A DNA stretch of 64,000 bases, taken from Alteromonas sp. 5E99-2 (lineage in GTDB: Bacteria > Pseudomonadota > Gammaproteobacteria > Enterobacterales > Alteromonadaceae). The position numbers and the translations under genes were made by a program. Where the stretch lies: assembly GCF_017368475.1 (NCBI RefSeq), contig NZ_JAFNJE010000002.1, positions 62,001 to 126,000 of the forward strand, given 5' to 3'. The notes under the pieces were generated by a model. That model was not told the DNA's origin, searched no databases, and was given only the letters and a program-made list of their open reading frames with translations. Positions 19,549-29,238 of the stretch are shown piece after piece (positions within the stretch are counted from its first letter, which is position 1; every line of letters starts with the position of its first letter).

Positions 19549-19577
19549 AAAAAGCCCCTAAAAAGTAGGGGCTTTTT
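19549..19577. terminator. Bidirectional intrinsic terminator
   Basis: AAAAAGCCCCTA / TAGGGGCTTTTT form a perfect 12-bp stem with a 5-base loop. A and T tracts on both sides make it work for the small exported protein gene (+) and for mdh (-). Confidence 0.95.
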
Positions 19578-19615
19578 ACTATCGAAAATCCAATAAAGGA
19601 TTCGCAATAAGATGT

Positions 19616-20554
19616 TTACTGGTTAACGAAATCAACACCAAGTTTGATGTCACCACGTAAACCTTCAAGCATAGATTCTTTCGCAGCTTGCTCAAAGGCA
19701 CTTAGTTCGCCATAAGGTAGAATTTCTTCTACGCCATTTACGCCAAGTCTTACAGGGTGTGCAAAGAACGCAGCATCGTCGCTGTCGTCAGTTTGTACAT
19801 AGGTGTACTCAACAACGTTCTCGCCTTTCATTGCTGCTACAAGTGACAAGCAGAAACGCGCAGCCGCTTGACCCATAGACAAGGTAGCAGAACCGCCGCC
19901 GGCCTTAGCTTCAACAACTTCAGTACCCGCGTTTTGGATACGTGGAGTTAAGCTTGCAACTTCTTCATCAGTAAAAGAAACGCCTTTAACTTGAGAAAGA
20001 AGTGGAAGAATTGTAGTACCTGAGTGACCACCAATAACTGGAACATGAACACTTGCTACATCTAAGCCTTTCAATTCAGCTACGAAGGTTTCTGAACGGA
20101 TAACATCAAGAGTCGTTACACCAAACAATTTATTTTTGTCGTAAACGCCTTTTGCTTTCAATGTTTCCGCAGCAATAGCAACGGTAGTATTTACAGGGTT
20201 AGTAATAATACCTAAACACGCTTTAGGACAATTGTCCGCTACCGCTTCAACTAGGTTTTTAACAATACCTGCATTGATGTTAAATAAATCTGAACGGTCC
20301 ATGCCAGGCTTACGAGGAACACCAGCAGGAATAAGTACGATATCACAACCTTCAAGTGCAACAGCAAGGTCATCTTTTCCATAACCTGTTACTTTTACAT
20401 CAGTAGGAATATGGCTTAGATCAACCGCTACACCAGGAACAACTGGGGCAACGTCGTATAATGACAATGTAGTTCCAGCTGGAAGTTGAGTTTTAAGCAA
20501 TAATGATAATGCTTGACCAATACCACCTGCAGCACCAAGTACGGCTACTTTCAT
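19616..20554 (-). CDS. mdh: Malate dehydrogenase
   Basis: A 312-residue NAD-dependent malate dehydrogenase of the TCA cycle. The N-terminal [14 protein letters not shown] is the Rossmann loop; [13 protein letters not shown] carries substrate-binding arginines, GVTTLDVIR the next arginine and aspartate, and [11 protein letters not shown] the catalytic histidine. I use the ATG at 20554, eight bases after AGGAG; in-frame codons upstream encode non-homologous sequence. Length equals E. coli Mdh (312). Divergent from argR, the arrangement also found in Vibrio. Confidence 0.97.
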   Translation of the reverse strand: MKVAVLGAAGGIGQALSLLLKTQLPAGTTLSLYDVAPVVPGVAVDLSHIPTDVKVTGYGKDDLAVALEGCDIVLIPAGVPRKPGMDRSDLFNINAGIVKNLVEAVADNCPKACLGIITNPVNTTVAIAAETLKAKGVYDKNKLFGVTTLDVIRSETFVAELKGLDVASVHVPVIGGHSGTTILPLLSQVKGVSFTDEEVASLTPRIQNAGTEVVEAKAGGGSATLSMGQAAARFCLSLVAAMKGENVVEYTYVQTDDSDDAAFFAHPVRLGVNGVEEILPYGELSAFEQAAKESMLEGLRGDIKLGVDFVNQ

Positions 20555-20651
20555 TACGAATCTCCTGTGAATTTTCGTCTTTGTGAAGAGGACGACACAG
20601 TACGCTAAGACAGAACAAAACTCAATAAAAGCCTGCAATTTATGCACAAAA

Positions 20652-20669
20652 ATGAATGTTTATGCATAA
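20652..20669. promoter_or_regulatory. Candidate ARG box in mdh/argR spacer
   Basis: ATGAATGTTTATGCATAA matches the E. coli ArgR operator pattern (ATGAATAATTATTCAT) at most positions and lies 73 bases before the argR ATG. An AT-rich partial second copy follows. Autoregulation of argR is usual, so the site is plausible. Confidence 0.45.
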
Positions 20670-20741
20670 ATAATTGATTAAAATCCTTCTGTGTAGCACA
20701 CTGTGACAAAATAATTATAATACCGACAGAATTAAATAACT

Positions 20742-21206
20742 ATGGCAAGTCCAAAGCAAGAACAATTAATAAAAGCCTTCAAAGACATTTTAAAAACTGA
20801 AGATGCAGGCTCTCAAAGTGAAATCGTGACCTTGTTAAAAAATCAAGGTTTCGACAATATTAGCCAATCGAAAATTTCTCGTATGTTAAGTCGATTTGGT
20901 GCAGTAAGAACCCGCAATGCGAAAGGAGACATGGTGTATTGTTTGCCTCCTGAACTGGGTATGCCTACGGCTAAGAGCCCGTTAAAGCAGTTGGTTCTAG
21001 ATATTTCCCACAACAAAGTAATGCTGATAATTAGAACCAGTCCTGGTGCTGCTCAATTAATCGCACGACTACTAGACTCCTTAAGTCAGAAAGATGGCGT
21101 ATTGGGTACCATAGCGGGAGACGACACTATTTTTATTGCCCCTGCGAACATTGACAACATTGACGAGTTGCAGAAAAAGGTTGAAGCCTTGTTTGAGAAT
21201 GTGTAA
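20742..21206 (+). CDS. argR: Arginine repressor
   Basis: A 154-residue regulator of arginine biosynthesis and catabolism. The N-terminal winged helix includes [15 protein letters not shown] and [19 protein letters not shown]. The C-terminal hexamerisation and arginine-binding domain has [14 protein letters not shown] and [11 protein letters not shown], with the paired aspartates that hold arginine. Length equals the family norm (about 156). A terminator follows (21255-21282). Confidence 0.96.
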   Translation: MASPKQEQLIKAFKDILKTEDAGSQSEIVTLLKNQGFDNISQSKISRMLSRFGAVRTRNAKGDMVYCLPPELGMPTAKSPLKQLVLDISHNKVMLIIRTSPGAAQLIARLLDSLSQKDGVLGTIAGDDTIFIAPANIDNIDELQKKVEALFENV

Positions 21207-21254
21207 CTAATCTTAAGTCAGCTAAATCATAACTACCAAAAATATTTCATCAAA

Positions 21255-21282
21255 AAAAAGCCTGTTAACAAACAGGCTTTTT
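21255..21282. terminator. Bidirectional intrinsic terminator
   Basis: AAAAAGCCTGTT / AACAGGCTTTTT form a perfect 12-bp stem around a four-base loop, with flanking A and T runs, between argR (+) and the TonB-dependent receptor gene (-). Confidence 0.94.
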
Positions 21283-21307
21283 ATTAAACATACTTACACA
21301 AGTTCAA

Positions 21308-24300
21308 TTAGAAAGTGTACTTAACACCAATTCTAGCAGACCAAACTGATGCGCCTACGTCTAAACTCTCACCTTGATCTCCATCAAAGTTAGTAAACAA
21401 ATAAGTTCCATCACTCTGTAACTCTGCATCTACAACAGGGTTATTAAACTCAAAGTTCACTTGACTAAAGTTACCCCAATCGTCATTAAGTAAATTAGCT
21501 AAATTGCGAACTACGATGAAGAATTCACCACGGTGGCTTTCTTTAATTCCTGGGAACTCTTGAGAAATACGCATATCAATGCGGCCATTCCAACTGCTTC
21601 GTTGAGAGTTGCGAGAAAGTATTGTGCCTCGTGAACCTTCAAGTCCTGAATCCGAAATGAACTGATTGAAAGCGGCTAAATCAAAATCATCTCCGTAGGC
21701 TACATTTGGATCATCAAGTGTAGGTACGTAAAGTAAATTACGATCTTCGAATCCACGCTCATCACCAAACCCTGGGTCTCCATCAAAGTTGAAACTAAAT
21801 GGACGGCCAGATTGTCTATTCCAGAATAGGTTAATTCTAGTATCGTAGTCTTTATAGAACTGCTTCACGTAAGACAAGTTAAGTACAAAGCGGTGACGAA
21901 CTTCAAAACTACTCGTCGCGATACCAGGATCGTTTAAATCAGAAACTGATAAATTACCAAAGTTAGACGATGCAGTTGAGCTGTTCTGAGGGTTACCTTG
22001 CTCTATATCTTGATAAGTATAACCAGCGTTAATGGAAATACCATTGTCCCAAGTTTTTTGAAGCGTTGTAGTTAAGATTAAGCCATCACCGTCTTCGTTT
22101 GCATTTTCAAGAATATAATCTGTTCCGCTTCTTCCACTACAATCAGCACTTGTCGCATCAGCTCGGCAATCTGCATCAAGTAAATCTACATCTGTGTAAA
22201 TAGGACGCCCATCTGCCGCAGTGCCTATTTGTACAGTGTTTAGTGGTCTAGTATTTGGTGCGTTCTTTTCTTTAGTGTAAATCACATCTGCAGACGCGAT
22301 ATAACCTTCCCCAAATTCATGTTGAACACCAACGTTAAACTTATATAACGAAGGTATTTCAAAATCAGGGTCTAATGCATTAACTGCACCGTCGCCACCT
22401 TCCAATCCGTTTATTAGGAAATCAGGAACTTCCAAACCAAAGTTAGCCGTATTTGCACCATCTAGCGCTGCAAGTTCAGCGGCAGAGTTACTTCCATCAT
22501 CTTCTCTTTCAACTTCTGAACTGAGAATGGTTACACCATTATTGGAATAATTATTAGACAACCATACATTCGGGTTGCCACCAGCAAATAGACCTAAACC
22601 ACCGTAAACGAAGGTATCGTCACTTACAACGTAGTTGAATCCAATTCTAGGCTGTACCAAATCAAAGTCAGGGCCCGTAGCGTTAGTTATGCCATAACGC
22701 GCAAAGAAGTTATCATTCGCAATTGGATCTCTATCGGCATCCCATGAATCATATCTTAAACCAAAGGTAAGAGTAAGATTGTCGTTCACTAACCATCTAT
22801 CTTGGGCATATAGAGTAAACTGACGGAATTCAAATTCAGCAGCACCGTCATTAGGATCCAAAGAGCCTGGAATACTAAACTCGATGGAATCAGCAAGTTG
22901 GTTTCTAAAGTTCTCTAAGCCATTAAATTCAAATACACCTTGGCTACCAGGTACAAACAAGTTAAATACTTCGTTTGATTGGTACTCTACACCTGCAGTA
23001 ATTTCGTGATCACCTGTATAATACGTGCCCGCAAATTTGTAATTTTCAGTTTCATAATTTAGGACATTGGCTTGTCTAAATTCATCAGCACCAAACCTAA
23101 CATCAACACCGTCAATCGCATCATTGATTGTAAAGTCACCAAAACTTGAGTTAGATGAATTTGCTACTTGTCCGTTATCAACGTCTGTACGTGAAATACG
23201 AAATTCAGTAAAAAACGAATCAGTCCAGTCTGAATATACTGATAGGGCTAAAGTTTGTAAGTCATTTGCACGTTCGTAAAATCTATCATTAAAAGCAAAT
23301 GAATTTGTACCTAGACCTGTAGATACTGCTGTTGCACTTTCTGTATCTTGGTACGTTAAAGCCGCTCTGTGTGCTTCATTAATTTGCCAATCAAGTTTAA
23401 CAAGTAATTTTTCATCGGTGTTATCACCAGAATTAGCAATATCACCTACGTCATAACCATATACAGAGCTCGCAATCGATGCGATATCAGCCAGTAAATC
23501 TGTGGTTAAACCCTCAATAGGTTGCGCAAAACCCGCACCTTCAGGGCCGTTTTCAAAAATTTCCGTTGGATTATCCTTTTCGTACGCAGCAAAAATAAAT
23601 AACTTATCTTTGATAATTGGCGCACCCACTGCAAATCCGTATCGGCTTTGATTAAATGCAGGAACATCGAAATCACCTTCAGATGTCGAATCTCCCTGTA
23701 ATGAATCATCAGTGTAATCGTAGAATACTGTACCAAATACATCATTTTCACCAGAACGGAAAACTGCGTTAATGTTACAACCAGTAAACCCACCATAGGT
23801 AACATCAAATGGAGCAAGCTGCACGTCAACTTGATCTATCGCGTCGAATGGGAATGGCAAACCTTCGGTAGGAAATCCATTATTGTTTAGGCCGAAGTTG
23901 TCATTTTGTTGGACACCATCAACAGTAAGACTGTTAAAACGGTTATTTACACCCGCACATTGAATAGAGTCAGAGTTCGTAGGGTCTATTGATACTCTAG
24001 GATCGGTCTGAATAATATCTTTTATATCTCTATTTATGCTAGGCTGGTATTGTAAGTCAGTGAATGAGTAGTTAGAGCCTGGGCCTATAGCTTCTGTAGC
24101 TACGCCTGTGCTACTACCCGTAATACTGATTCTTTCAACATCTGACTCTGAAACAAGCTCAATATTCAAACTAGAGCTTTCGCCTAAGTTAGTATAAACG
24201 TCAGTAATTGTTCTAGAGCCCAGCTCATCTTCAACTACAACTGTGTAAGGCCCACCAACTCTCAAACCACGTGCAGTAAACGCGCCTGTATCAGATGTTG

Positions 24301-24490
24301 AAAACTCACGAGAAATATTTGTTCTCGTATCTGTAATGGTAATCTTTGCATTAGAAACCACTTGTCCAGCAGTGCTCTCAACAACACCGCGAATAGCAGA
24401 CGATGTTTCCTGAGCAACCGCGGCTGTTGAAAGACCAACAGATATAGCAACTGCAACCGCTACACGATTGAGTTTTGATTTAACGTTCAT
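21308..24490 (-). CDS. Oar-like TonB-dependent outer membrane receptor
   Basis: A 1060-residue outer membrane protein. The signal peptide ends at STAAVAQ; residues about 30-105 form a carboxypeptidase-regulatory-like beta-sandwich (RGVVESTAGQVVSNAKITI). A plug region follows (QPSINRDIKDIIQTDPR), then a long beta-barrel ending in the outer-membrane signature RIGVKYTF. This is the Oar layout, recently linked in other bacteria to peptide, protein or protease-related uptake; the substrate here is unknown. The ATG at 24490 with TAGGAAA upstream is chosen over an in-frame start 25 codons earlier. It faces a 1-kb AT-rich region and a divergent two-gene operon. Confidence 0.9.
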   Translation of the reverse strand: MNVKSKLNRVAVAVAISVGLSTAAVAQETSSAIRGVVESTAGQVVSNAKITITDTRTNISREFSTSDTGAFTARGLRVGGPYTVVVEDELGSRTITDVYTNLGESSSLNIELVSESDVERISITGSSTGVATEAIGPGSNYSFTDLQYQPSINRDIKDIIQTDPRVSIDPTNSDSIQCAGVNNRFNSLTVDGVQQNDNFGLNNNGFPTEGLPFPFDAIDQVDVQLAPFDVTYGGFTGCNINAVFRSGENDVFGTVFYDYTDDSLQGDSTSEGDFDVPAFNQSRYGFAVGAPIIKDKLFIFAAYEKDNPTEIFENGPEGAGFAQPIEGLTTDLLADIASIASSVYGYDVGDIANSGDNTDEKLLVKLDWQINEAHRAALTYQDTESATAVSTGLGTNSFAFNDRFYERANDLQTLALSVYSDWTDSFFTEFRISRTDVDNGQVANSSNSSFGDFTINDAIDGVDVRFGADEFRQANVLNYETENYKFAGTYYTGDHEITAGVEYQSNEVFNLFVPGSQGVFEFNGLENFRNQLADSIEFSIPGSLDPNDGAAEFEFRQFTLYAQDRWLVNDNLTLTFGLRYDSWDADRDPIANDNFFARYGITNATGPDFDLVQPRIGFNYVVSDDTFVYGGLGLFAGGNPNVWLSNNYSNNGVTILSSEVEREDDGSNSAAELAALDGANTANFGLEVPDFLINGLEGGDGAVNALDPDFEIPSLYKFNVGVQHEFGEGYIASADVIYTKEKNAPNTRPLNTVQIGTAADGRPIYTDVDLLDADCRADATSADCSGRSGTDYILENANEDGDGLILTTTLQKTWDNGISINAGYTYQDIEQGNPQNSSTASSNFGNLSVSDLNDPGIATSSFEVRHRFVLNLSYVKQFYKDYDTRINLFWNRQSGRPFSFNFDGDPGFGDERGFEDRNLLYVPTLDDPNVAYGDDFDLAAFNQFISDSGLEGSRGTILSRNSQRSSWNGRIDMRISQEFPGIKESHRGEFFIVVRNLANLLNDDWGNFSQVNFEFNNPVVDAELQSDGTYLFTNFDGDQGESLDVGASVWSARIGVKYTF

Positions 24491-25054
24491 GTGTGTTTTC
24501 CTATATTTCAAATATATGTATTTAACGTATATGCTTAGCGCTACGATTTGGCAAAATATCAACAAGTCTTTTCAGCAAAACTCATCTGAATATAGCCATT
24601 CAACAGTAAACCACTAATACGTCTATTTTTTCGTTAATCCGTGACAGTTTTATTACAATTTTAAAATCAAATCGAGAACTAATTTTAACCAATGGTGAAC
24701 TTTTCAGTTAACTTGCTGACTAAAGTATGCCTATTTGTTTACATTTTTCATTTAAACTGATTCGTGTAGTGACATAAACCCCAGCTTTGTTGATTCTAGT
24801 TCATTAGCAACCATTCAGTTTTACTTATTTATATTGCTTAAATATAAAGGGGCAAACCTAAAAAACTATTTATTAAATAAAGTTACTTAACTGTTTTAAT
24901 CATTTTATCTAACTGATTATGCATTTTACGACAATTGTAAAAAAAAAGTTAAAAAACCTAAGTTTTATTCGATAAAATCAATGTCATTTTTCTTATTATT
25001 TTCGCTATAATTTTTTTATTTACTGCATTTTCAAATGAAATCGTTTTAAAAATA

Positions 25055-25099
25055 GACAATTAAAAGTTCAACTATAGTAATTACTAGCTCTTAATTGTC
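25055..25099. repeat. Imperfect inverted repeat in AT-rich spacer
   Basis: GACAATTAAAAG (25055-25066) and CTCTTAATTGTC (25088-25099) are inverted copies with one mismatch, separated by 21 bases. No T tract of terminator type follows. Possible operator or RNA hairpin. Confidence 0.4.
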
Positions 25100-25398
25100 A
25101 TCAGTTTTTAAAATATTACAGCTAACACTTTACCGACTCGACAACTATGGGTAAATATACCATTAGAGTAAAATGTAGTAGAAATGATATACGAACGCGA
25201 AAAAGTAAAAACGAGTATGATGAAATCAAAATTCGAATTTGCTTAATCATTATCGATTCAATTTCACTTAATATAAGTGCTACTTTATTCAAATTAAACT
25301 GCTTATGAGAATCAAGTAATTTTGTAGTTTAATTGATTTAAAATATTAAATTTTTACTCTGATGAAATTTGATTTATTGCTCTAGCCCTTTGTAATTA

Positions 25399-25407
25399 TG
25401 CTAAGAT
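25399..25407 (+). promoter_or_regulatory. Candidate extended -10 element
   Basis: TGCTAAGAT fits an extended -10 (TGnTATAAT) with one mismatch, about 90 bases before the ATG at 25498. No good -35 is seen (TTGCTC at non-ideal spacing). Weak evidence. Confidence 0.28.
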
Positions 25408-25497
25408 ATGTTTTCACAGCGTTTATAAGTAAACTTATTTATTGAATACGCAATGAAATTGAAAACATATTTGCTAAAAATTTAGGTAGTCCACGTA

Positions 25498-26364
25498 ATG
25501 CAGATAACTAAAAACTGGATAATTGGGTTATTTATTGTTTTTTTTGTGTGTGTTGAAATTTATTTTAATTTTTTTTCGCAAAAGACAATTTTTTCTGCAA
25601 TTCCACCGCTGGAAAAGAAAAAAATCACTTGCCCCGCTCAAATTTCCAACAATTCTGACGAGCTCATCGTTTTTGTTACTGATGCCTCTATGGGCTTAGA
25701 AGCAATGAAACATTTCTGTCAATCCAAGTCTATTGCAAAGCAGTACGGCAATATTTCATTGATTATTGGACAAAGTGATTACGACACCTTTAAGTACATT
25801 AATTACGGCATTGCCGATCTCGCATTGATGAAAGATCATATCGCCAACGCGTTTAATGCAAGCGCGGCATTTGGTCTACAACAGATTGGATCTTACTCCG
25901 ATTACCAAGCTTTTTTCATAGCGAAACAAGAAAAGCCCGAATTGGTAAAAGAGTATTTTCTCGATAAGAAAATTGGTCTTTTAGATTACCCTTCTAGCCG
26001 CTCTGGCCACATCGCTCCCAAATCAGCATTTCAATCGCTCAATTTAAACGAAAATGCTTTATCTCTGTACTACTATAATTCTCACTCGGAACTCAGGGAA
26101 AAGTTAATATCAGGGGAGGTTGATGTGATAGCTTCTTATTGGAGTGAGAATGATAGCAACCAATTATCAAAATCTTATATAACCGAAATAAAACAAACCT
26201 ACAGCGGTGTTCGTTGGTATTTGAAAAATGCTGACAAAAATCCTGACTTGTTATGTGCTATTCAAAATGCAGTTGAAAAAGCAGGAAAAGCAATACCCTC
26301 TAGCTATTACATATCACCTCAATGGGTTACCCCTTGCCAACCAGATGAGGTTTCTTCGTTATGA
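25498..26364 (+). CDS. Membrane-anchored PhnD/solute-binding-like protein
   Basis: A 288-residue protein with an N-terminal membrane anchor (residues about 7-27) and a periplasmic domain that reads like a type 2 solute-binding protein. It has DELIVFVTDASMGLEAM, a YGIADLALM segment as in PhnD-like proteins, and KKIGLLDYPSSRSGHIAP, which matches the PhnD 'dp.StSGyl.P' hinge. Three cysteines occur outside the anchor-linker region. No ABC permease or ATPase is nearby, so it probably senses rather than imports. Its stop overlaps the next start (ATGA), showing tight coupling. AGGTAG precedes the ATG. Ligand unknown. Confidence 0.75.
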   Translation: MQITKNWIIGLFIVFFVCVEIYFNFFSQKTIFSAIPPLEKKKITCPAQISNNSDELIVFVTDASMGLEAMKHFCQSKSIAKQYGNISLIIGQSDYDTFKYINYGIADLALMKDHIANAFNASAAFGLQQIGSYSDYQAFFIAKQEKPELVKEYFLDKKIGLLDYPSSRSGHIAPKSAFQSLNLNENALSLYYYNSHSELREKLISGEVDVIASYWSENDSNQLSKSYITEIKQTYSGVRWYLKNADKNPDLLCAIQNAVEKAGKAIPSSYYISPQWVTPCQPDEVSSL

Positions 26365-27317
26365 AAAAAAGGATGCTAATTGCAGCTTCGATTACTGTTT
26401 TTATTCAACTCACAGCGATAGTCAGTTTAATCTCAGCAAATTATCTCGCTCAAGAAAGGGCTGCAGATGAAGTAAAGCACCGAATTAGCCTTGATGTAGC
26501 AACCCTAGATTTGGGCAAAGAAAACCAGGTATCCGTTGCCAACAAAGAAGGTATTTTACGCTATATAGCTTATTTAAACGACTACCTTGCCAATCAGTCT
26601 TTTCCCGTAAGAGTCAAGAGCATTGATAGTATTGTCGAGCCATCAATAAGCGAAGAATATAGCCGTGTAAGTATAATGAAATTATCAACAAATGATGAAT
26701 TTGTACAAATCGAATTAGTGGGTTTGAAATTACTCAATTCCTTCCCTTTTAGTATCCTAGCTATATTCTGTGGGTTAATTTATATCGTACTGTCTAGCGA
26801 CAAAGACGACGACAAAAAACAAGAAGCAGAAGTCAAATCAACTTTACTTCCAACACCGATTAACGAAAACGAGCATTGTGAATCTCAAAAGTTAGTTATT
26901 GATCTCAAGCAAAAAGCGCTCTATCTAAATACACACGGGGAAACATCTCCTGTACAACTCTCAAACAAACCTTTTTGTTTTTACATTGCACTTATTAAAG
27001 TCTGTATATCTGACAACCGTGAACCTTTAGTACATCACGAGCCCATACCTGAACTATTGTTGGACTATGCAGATTCCACATTTAAAAAGTTGATGGATTT
27101 AGGTCATACCAAACGCAGACAGCCGGATTTTTCAAATAATCTAGATAAAACCCTAAGTGAAATACGCGCAGCGCTAGATGAAGTATTTGAAACGTGTCCA
27201 TTAGAAAAAAATCAATTTTACCCGCCAAAAGCGCAAGGTGAAGGGTCAAGAACTAAGAAACACTCTTATGCAATCGAGTCACTTGATGAAAAATCACTCA
27301 TTTTCATAGGGTATTAA
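26361..27317 (+). CDS. Membrane protein with C-terminal winged-helix-like domain
   Basis: A 318-residue protein. Helix 1 spans about residues 6-26, a periplasmic loop 27-125, helix 2 about 126-146, then a charged linker and a cytoplasmic domain (176-318). That domain follows the OmpR/ToxR winged-helix pattern by eye: LVIDLKQKALYL then VQLSNKPFCFYIALI (like 'v.Lt..ef.lL..L'), NLDKTLSEIRAALDE (like the recognition helix 'tvd.his.LR.kL'), and a final IESLDEKSLIFIGY (like the wing 'I.tv.g.GY'). If correct, this is a membrane-bound regulator with the DNA-binding domain at the C-terminus, the reverse of ToxR. Its ATG overlaps the stop of the solute-binding-like gene. I do not recognise a named family. 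Confidence 0.68.
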   Translation: MKKRMLIAASITVFIQLTAIVSLISANYLAQERAADEVKHRISLDVATLDLGKENQVSVANKEGILRYIAYLNDYLANQSFPVRVKSIDSIVEPSISEEYSRVSIMKLSTNDEFVQIELVGLKLLNSFPFSILAIFCGLIYIVLSSDKDDDKKQEAEVKSTLLPTPINENEHCESQKLVIDLKQKALYLNTHGETSPVQLSNKPFCFYIALIKVCISDNREPLVHHEPIPELLLDYADSTFKKLMDLGHTKRRQPDFSNNLDKTLSEIRAALDEVFETCPLEKNQFYPPKAQGEGSRTKKHSYAIESLDEKSLIFIGY

Positions 27318-27389
27318 CATCATATTTGATTCGCGGGCGCCAACAGCGTATCTTTTTAGGTTAGTCGCGCAGAATTAAATAGTGTACCC

Positions 27390-28013
27390 ATGCATTCCCC
27401 ACTTATTATTGCTATCTCTGGAGCCTCAGGTTCCGGTAAATCTCTTTTCACTGAGAACTTGCTCAATGCATTCTCAGAACAAGGTCGCCCCGTACAAGTG
27501 CTCAGAGAAGATCACTATTATCGTGCGCAAGATCATTTACCAAAAGAGGCGCGAGAGAAAACTAATTACGATCACCCCAATGCATTTGAGCATGAACTAC
27601 TTCAAGAGCACTTAAATCAATTGCGTAGCGGTGAGCCCATTGAATATCCGCACTACTGCTTTAAAACCCATACTAGACTACCAGAATCAGAAACCCTACA
27701 ACCTGCTCCTGTGATTATTTTAGAAGGGATCATGTTGCTTGCCCGTCCAGAGTTGTTGCCTTTATTCAATGTTAAAATTTTTATCGACACGCCTTTAGAT
27801 ATTTGCTTAATGCGACGAATGATGCGGGATGTTAAAGAAAGAGGCAGAAACATTGAATCTGTCGCTAGGCAATATGAAGCGACAGTAAAACCCATGTATC
27901 ATTCGTTTATTGAACCCAGCCGATTTACAGCCGATGTAGTTGTTACACAAGGCGGGAAAAACCAAATCGCACTTGACGTAATCAAGTCACATATCCAACA
28001 AACATTGCTGTAG
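27390..28013 (+). CDS. udk: Uridine kinase family protein
   Basis: A 207-residue P-loop kinase that phosphorylates uridine/cytidine in pyrimidine salvage. The Walker A GASGSGKS is at residues 10-17; EDHYYR, NYDHPNAFEHELL and the acceptor-side IILEGIMLL follow, and the lid has RRMMRDVKERGR. The length matches Udk. A CNT nucleoside transporter follows after 13 bases, which supports a role on imported nucleosides. The ribosome site is weak (no clear purine run). PrkB-like phosphoribulokinase is the nearest alternative family. Confidence 0.88.
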   Translation: MHSPLIIAISGASGSGKSLFTENLLNAFSEQGRPVQVLREDHYYRAQDHLPKEAREKTNYDHPNAFEHELLQEHLNQLRSGEPIEYPHYCFKTHTRLPESETLQPAPVIILEGIMLLARPELLPLFNVKIFIDTPLDICLMRRMMRDVKERGRNIESVARQYEATVKPMYHSFIEPSRFTADVVVTQGGKNQIALDVIKSHIQQTLL

Positions 28014-28026
28014 AGGTCCGCTGTTC

Positions 28027-29229
28027 ATGAGTGTAATCGGTATTATCGTACTTTTATTATTGGCGTTCGCTTTTTCAAGCGCAAAGCGTTCAATAAACTG
28101 GCGCACAGTAGGTGGTGCATTTGCGATCCAAGCCGCCATTGGCGCATTTATATTGTATTTCGAGCCAGGAAAACAATTACTATTAAAAATATCTGAAGGC
28201 GTAGCCAGTGTCATTGGTTTTAGCCAAGAAGGGATTAACTTCGTCTTTGGCGCAGTGGGAAATACATCCTTAGGCTTCATTTTCGCATTCAACGTTTTGC
28301 CTGTAATTATCTTTTTCTCTTCGTTAATCGCCGTGCTTTATCACTTAAAAATAATGAACTGGATCATTCAAATAATTGGTGGAGCTCTACAAAAAACGTT
28401 AGGAACCAGCAAACCAGAATCTATGTCTGCGGCAGCCAATATTTTTGTAGGGCAAACCGAAGCACCATTAGTAGTAAAGCCTTTTATTCCCCATATGACT
28501 CGCTCAGAATTATTTGCCATTATGGTCGGCGGGCTCGCGTCTATAGCTGGCTCAGTAATGGCGGGTTATGCCGGTTTAGGCATTGAATTGAAATATTTGC
28601 TAGCAGCGAGTTTTATGGCTGCACCAGGTGGCTTATTAATGGCAAAAATCATGCTGCCAGAAACCGAGACGCCAAAAAATAATTTAGACCAAATCGATGA
28701 TAAAAACACCTATGCCAACGTCTTTGATGCCGCCGCCAGTGGTGCAAGCAACGGTTTACAACTAGCCCTAAACGTAGGTGCTATGTTACTCGCTTTCGTA
28801 GCGCTTATTGCCATGCTAAACGGCGGCATAGGATGGATAGGCGGACTTTTAGGTTATGAAGGTCTCACTTTCCAAGCTATTTTGGGCTTCATTTTACAAC
28901 CTTTAGCTTGGGCTATTGGCGTACCTTGGGAAGAAGCTCAGCTTGCCGGCAGCTTTATTGGTCAGAAATTCGCAGTCAATGAATTTGTAGCCTACATCGA
29001 TTTTCTTGAGAACAAAGACCAGTTGTCTGAATCATCACAAGCCATTATCACTTTTGCTTTGTGCGGATTCGCAAACTTATCATCTATAGCCATACTAATG
29101 GGCGGAATAGGAGCTATGGCTCCAACTCGCCGTAAAGAAATAGCGCAATTAGGACTAAAAGCCGTGCTTGCAGCAACCCTGTCCAATTTAATGAGTGCTT
29201 CATTAGCTGGCTTATTTTTATCGTTTTAA
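28027..29229 (+). CDS. Concentrative nucleoside transporter (NupC/CNT family)
   Basis: A 400-residue inner membrane symporter with about ten helices. CNT hallmarks are GQTEAPLVVKPFI (the nucleoside-contacting G-Q-T-E-A) and the later NEFVAY motif that helps bind the cation and ribose. It imports nucleosides with Na+ or H+. AGAGG precedes the ATG, and udk is immediately upstream, so uptake and phosphorylation of pyrimidine nucleosides are probably coupled. The oxygenase gene follows after nine bases. Confidence 0.93.
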   Translation: MSVIGIIVLLLLAFAFSSAKRSINWRTVGGAFAIQAAIGAFILYFEPGKQLLLKISEGVASVIGFSQEGINFVFGAVGNTSLGFIFAFNVLPVIIFFSSLIAVLYHLKIMNWIIQIIGGALQKTLGTSKPESMSAAANIFVGQTEAPLVVKPFIPHMTRSELFAIMVGGLASIAGSVMAGYAGLGIELKYLLAASFMAAPGGLLMAKIMLPETETPKNNLDQIDDKNTYANVFDAAASGASNGLQLALNVGAMLLAFVALIAMLNGGIGWIGGLLGYEGLTFQAILGFILQPLAWAIGVPWEEAQLAGSFIGQKFAVNEFVAYIDFLENKDQLSESSQAIITFALCGFANLSSIAILMGGIGAMAPTRRKEIAQLGLKAVLAATLSNLMSASLAGLFLSF

Positions 29230-29238
29230 GAGGTAACT

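Larger units (their letters stand above)
24491..25497. other. 1-kb AT-rich intergenic region
   Basis: No convincing gene on either strand: frames are short and stops are dense. The region is much richer in A+T than the flanking genes, with several A and T runs. It holds an imperfect inverted repeat (25055-25099) and a candidate promoter (near 25399-25407) for the downstream operon, plus the receptor promoter near its left end. A small RNA or a complex regulatory region is possible; I see no specific evidence for either. Confidence 0.5.

Noticed and set aside
23506-23829. Minus-strand 107-residue frame inside the Oar-like receptor gene
   Set aside because: It is an out-of-frame shadow of the receptor with leucine-rich low-quality sequence.
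24600-25480. Possible small gene in the AT-rich gap
   Set aside because: Frames on both strands are short, AT-biased and lack ribosome sites.
25498-26364. Reading the solute-binding-like gene as an ABC phosphonate importer component
   Set aside because: No permease or ATPase gene is adjacent, and the protein is membrane-anchored and coupled to a winged-helix-like membrane protein.
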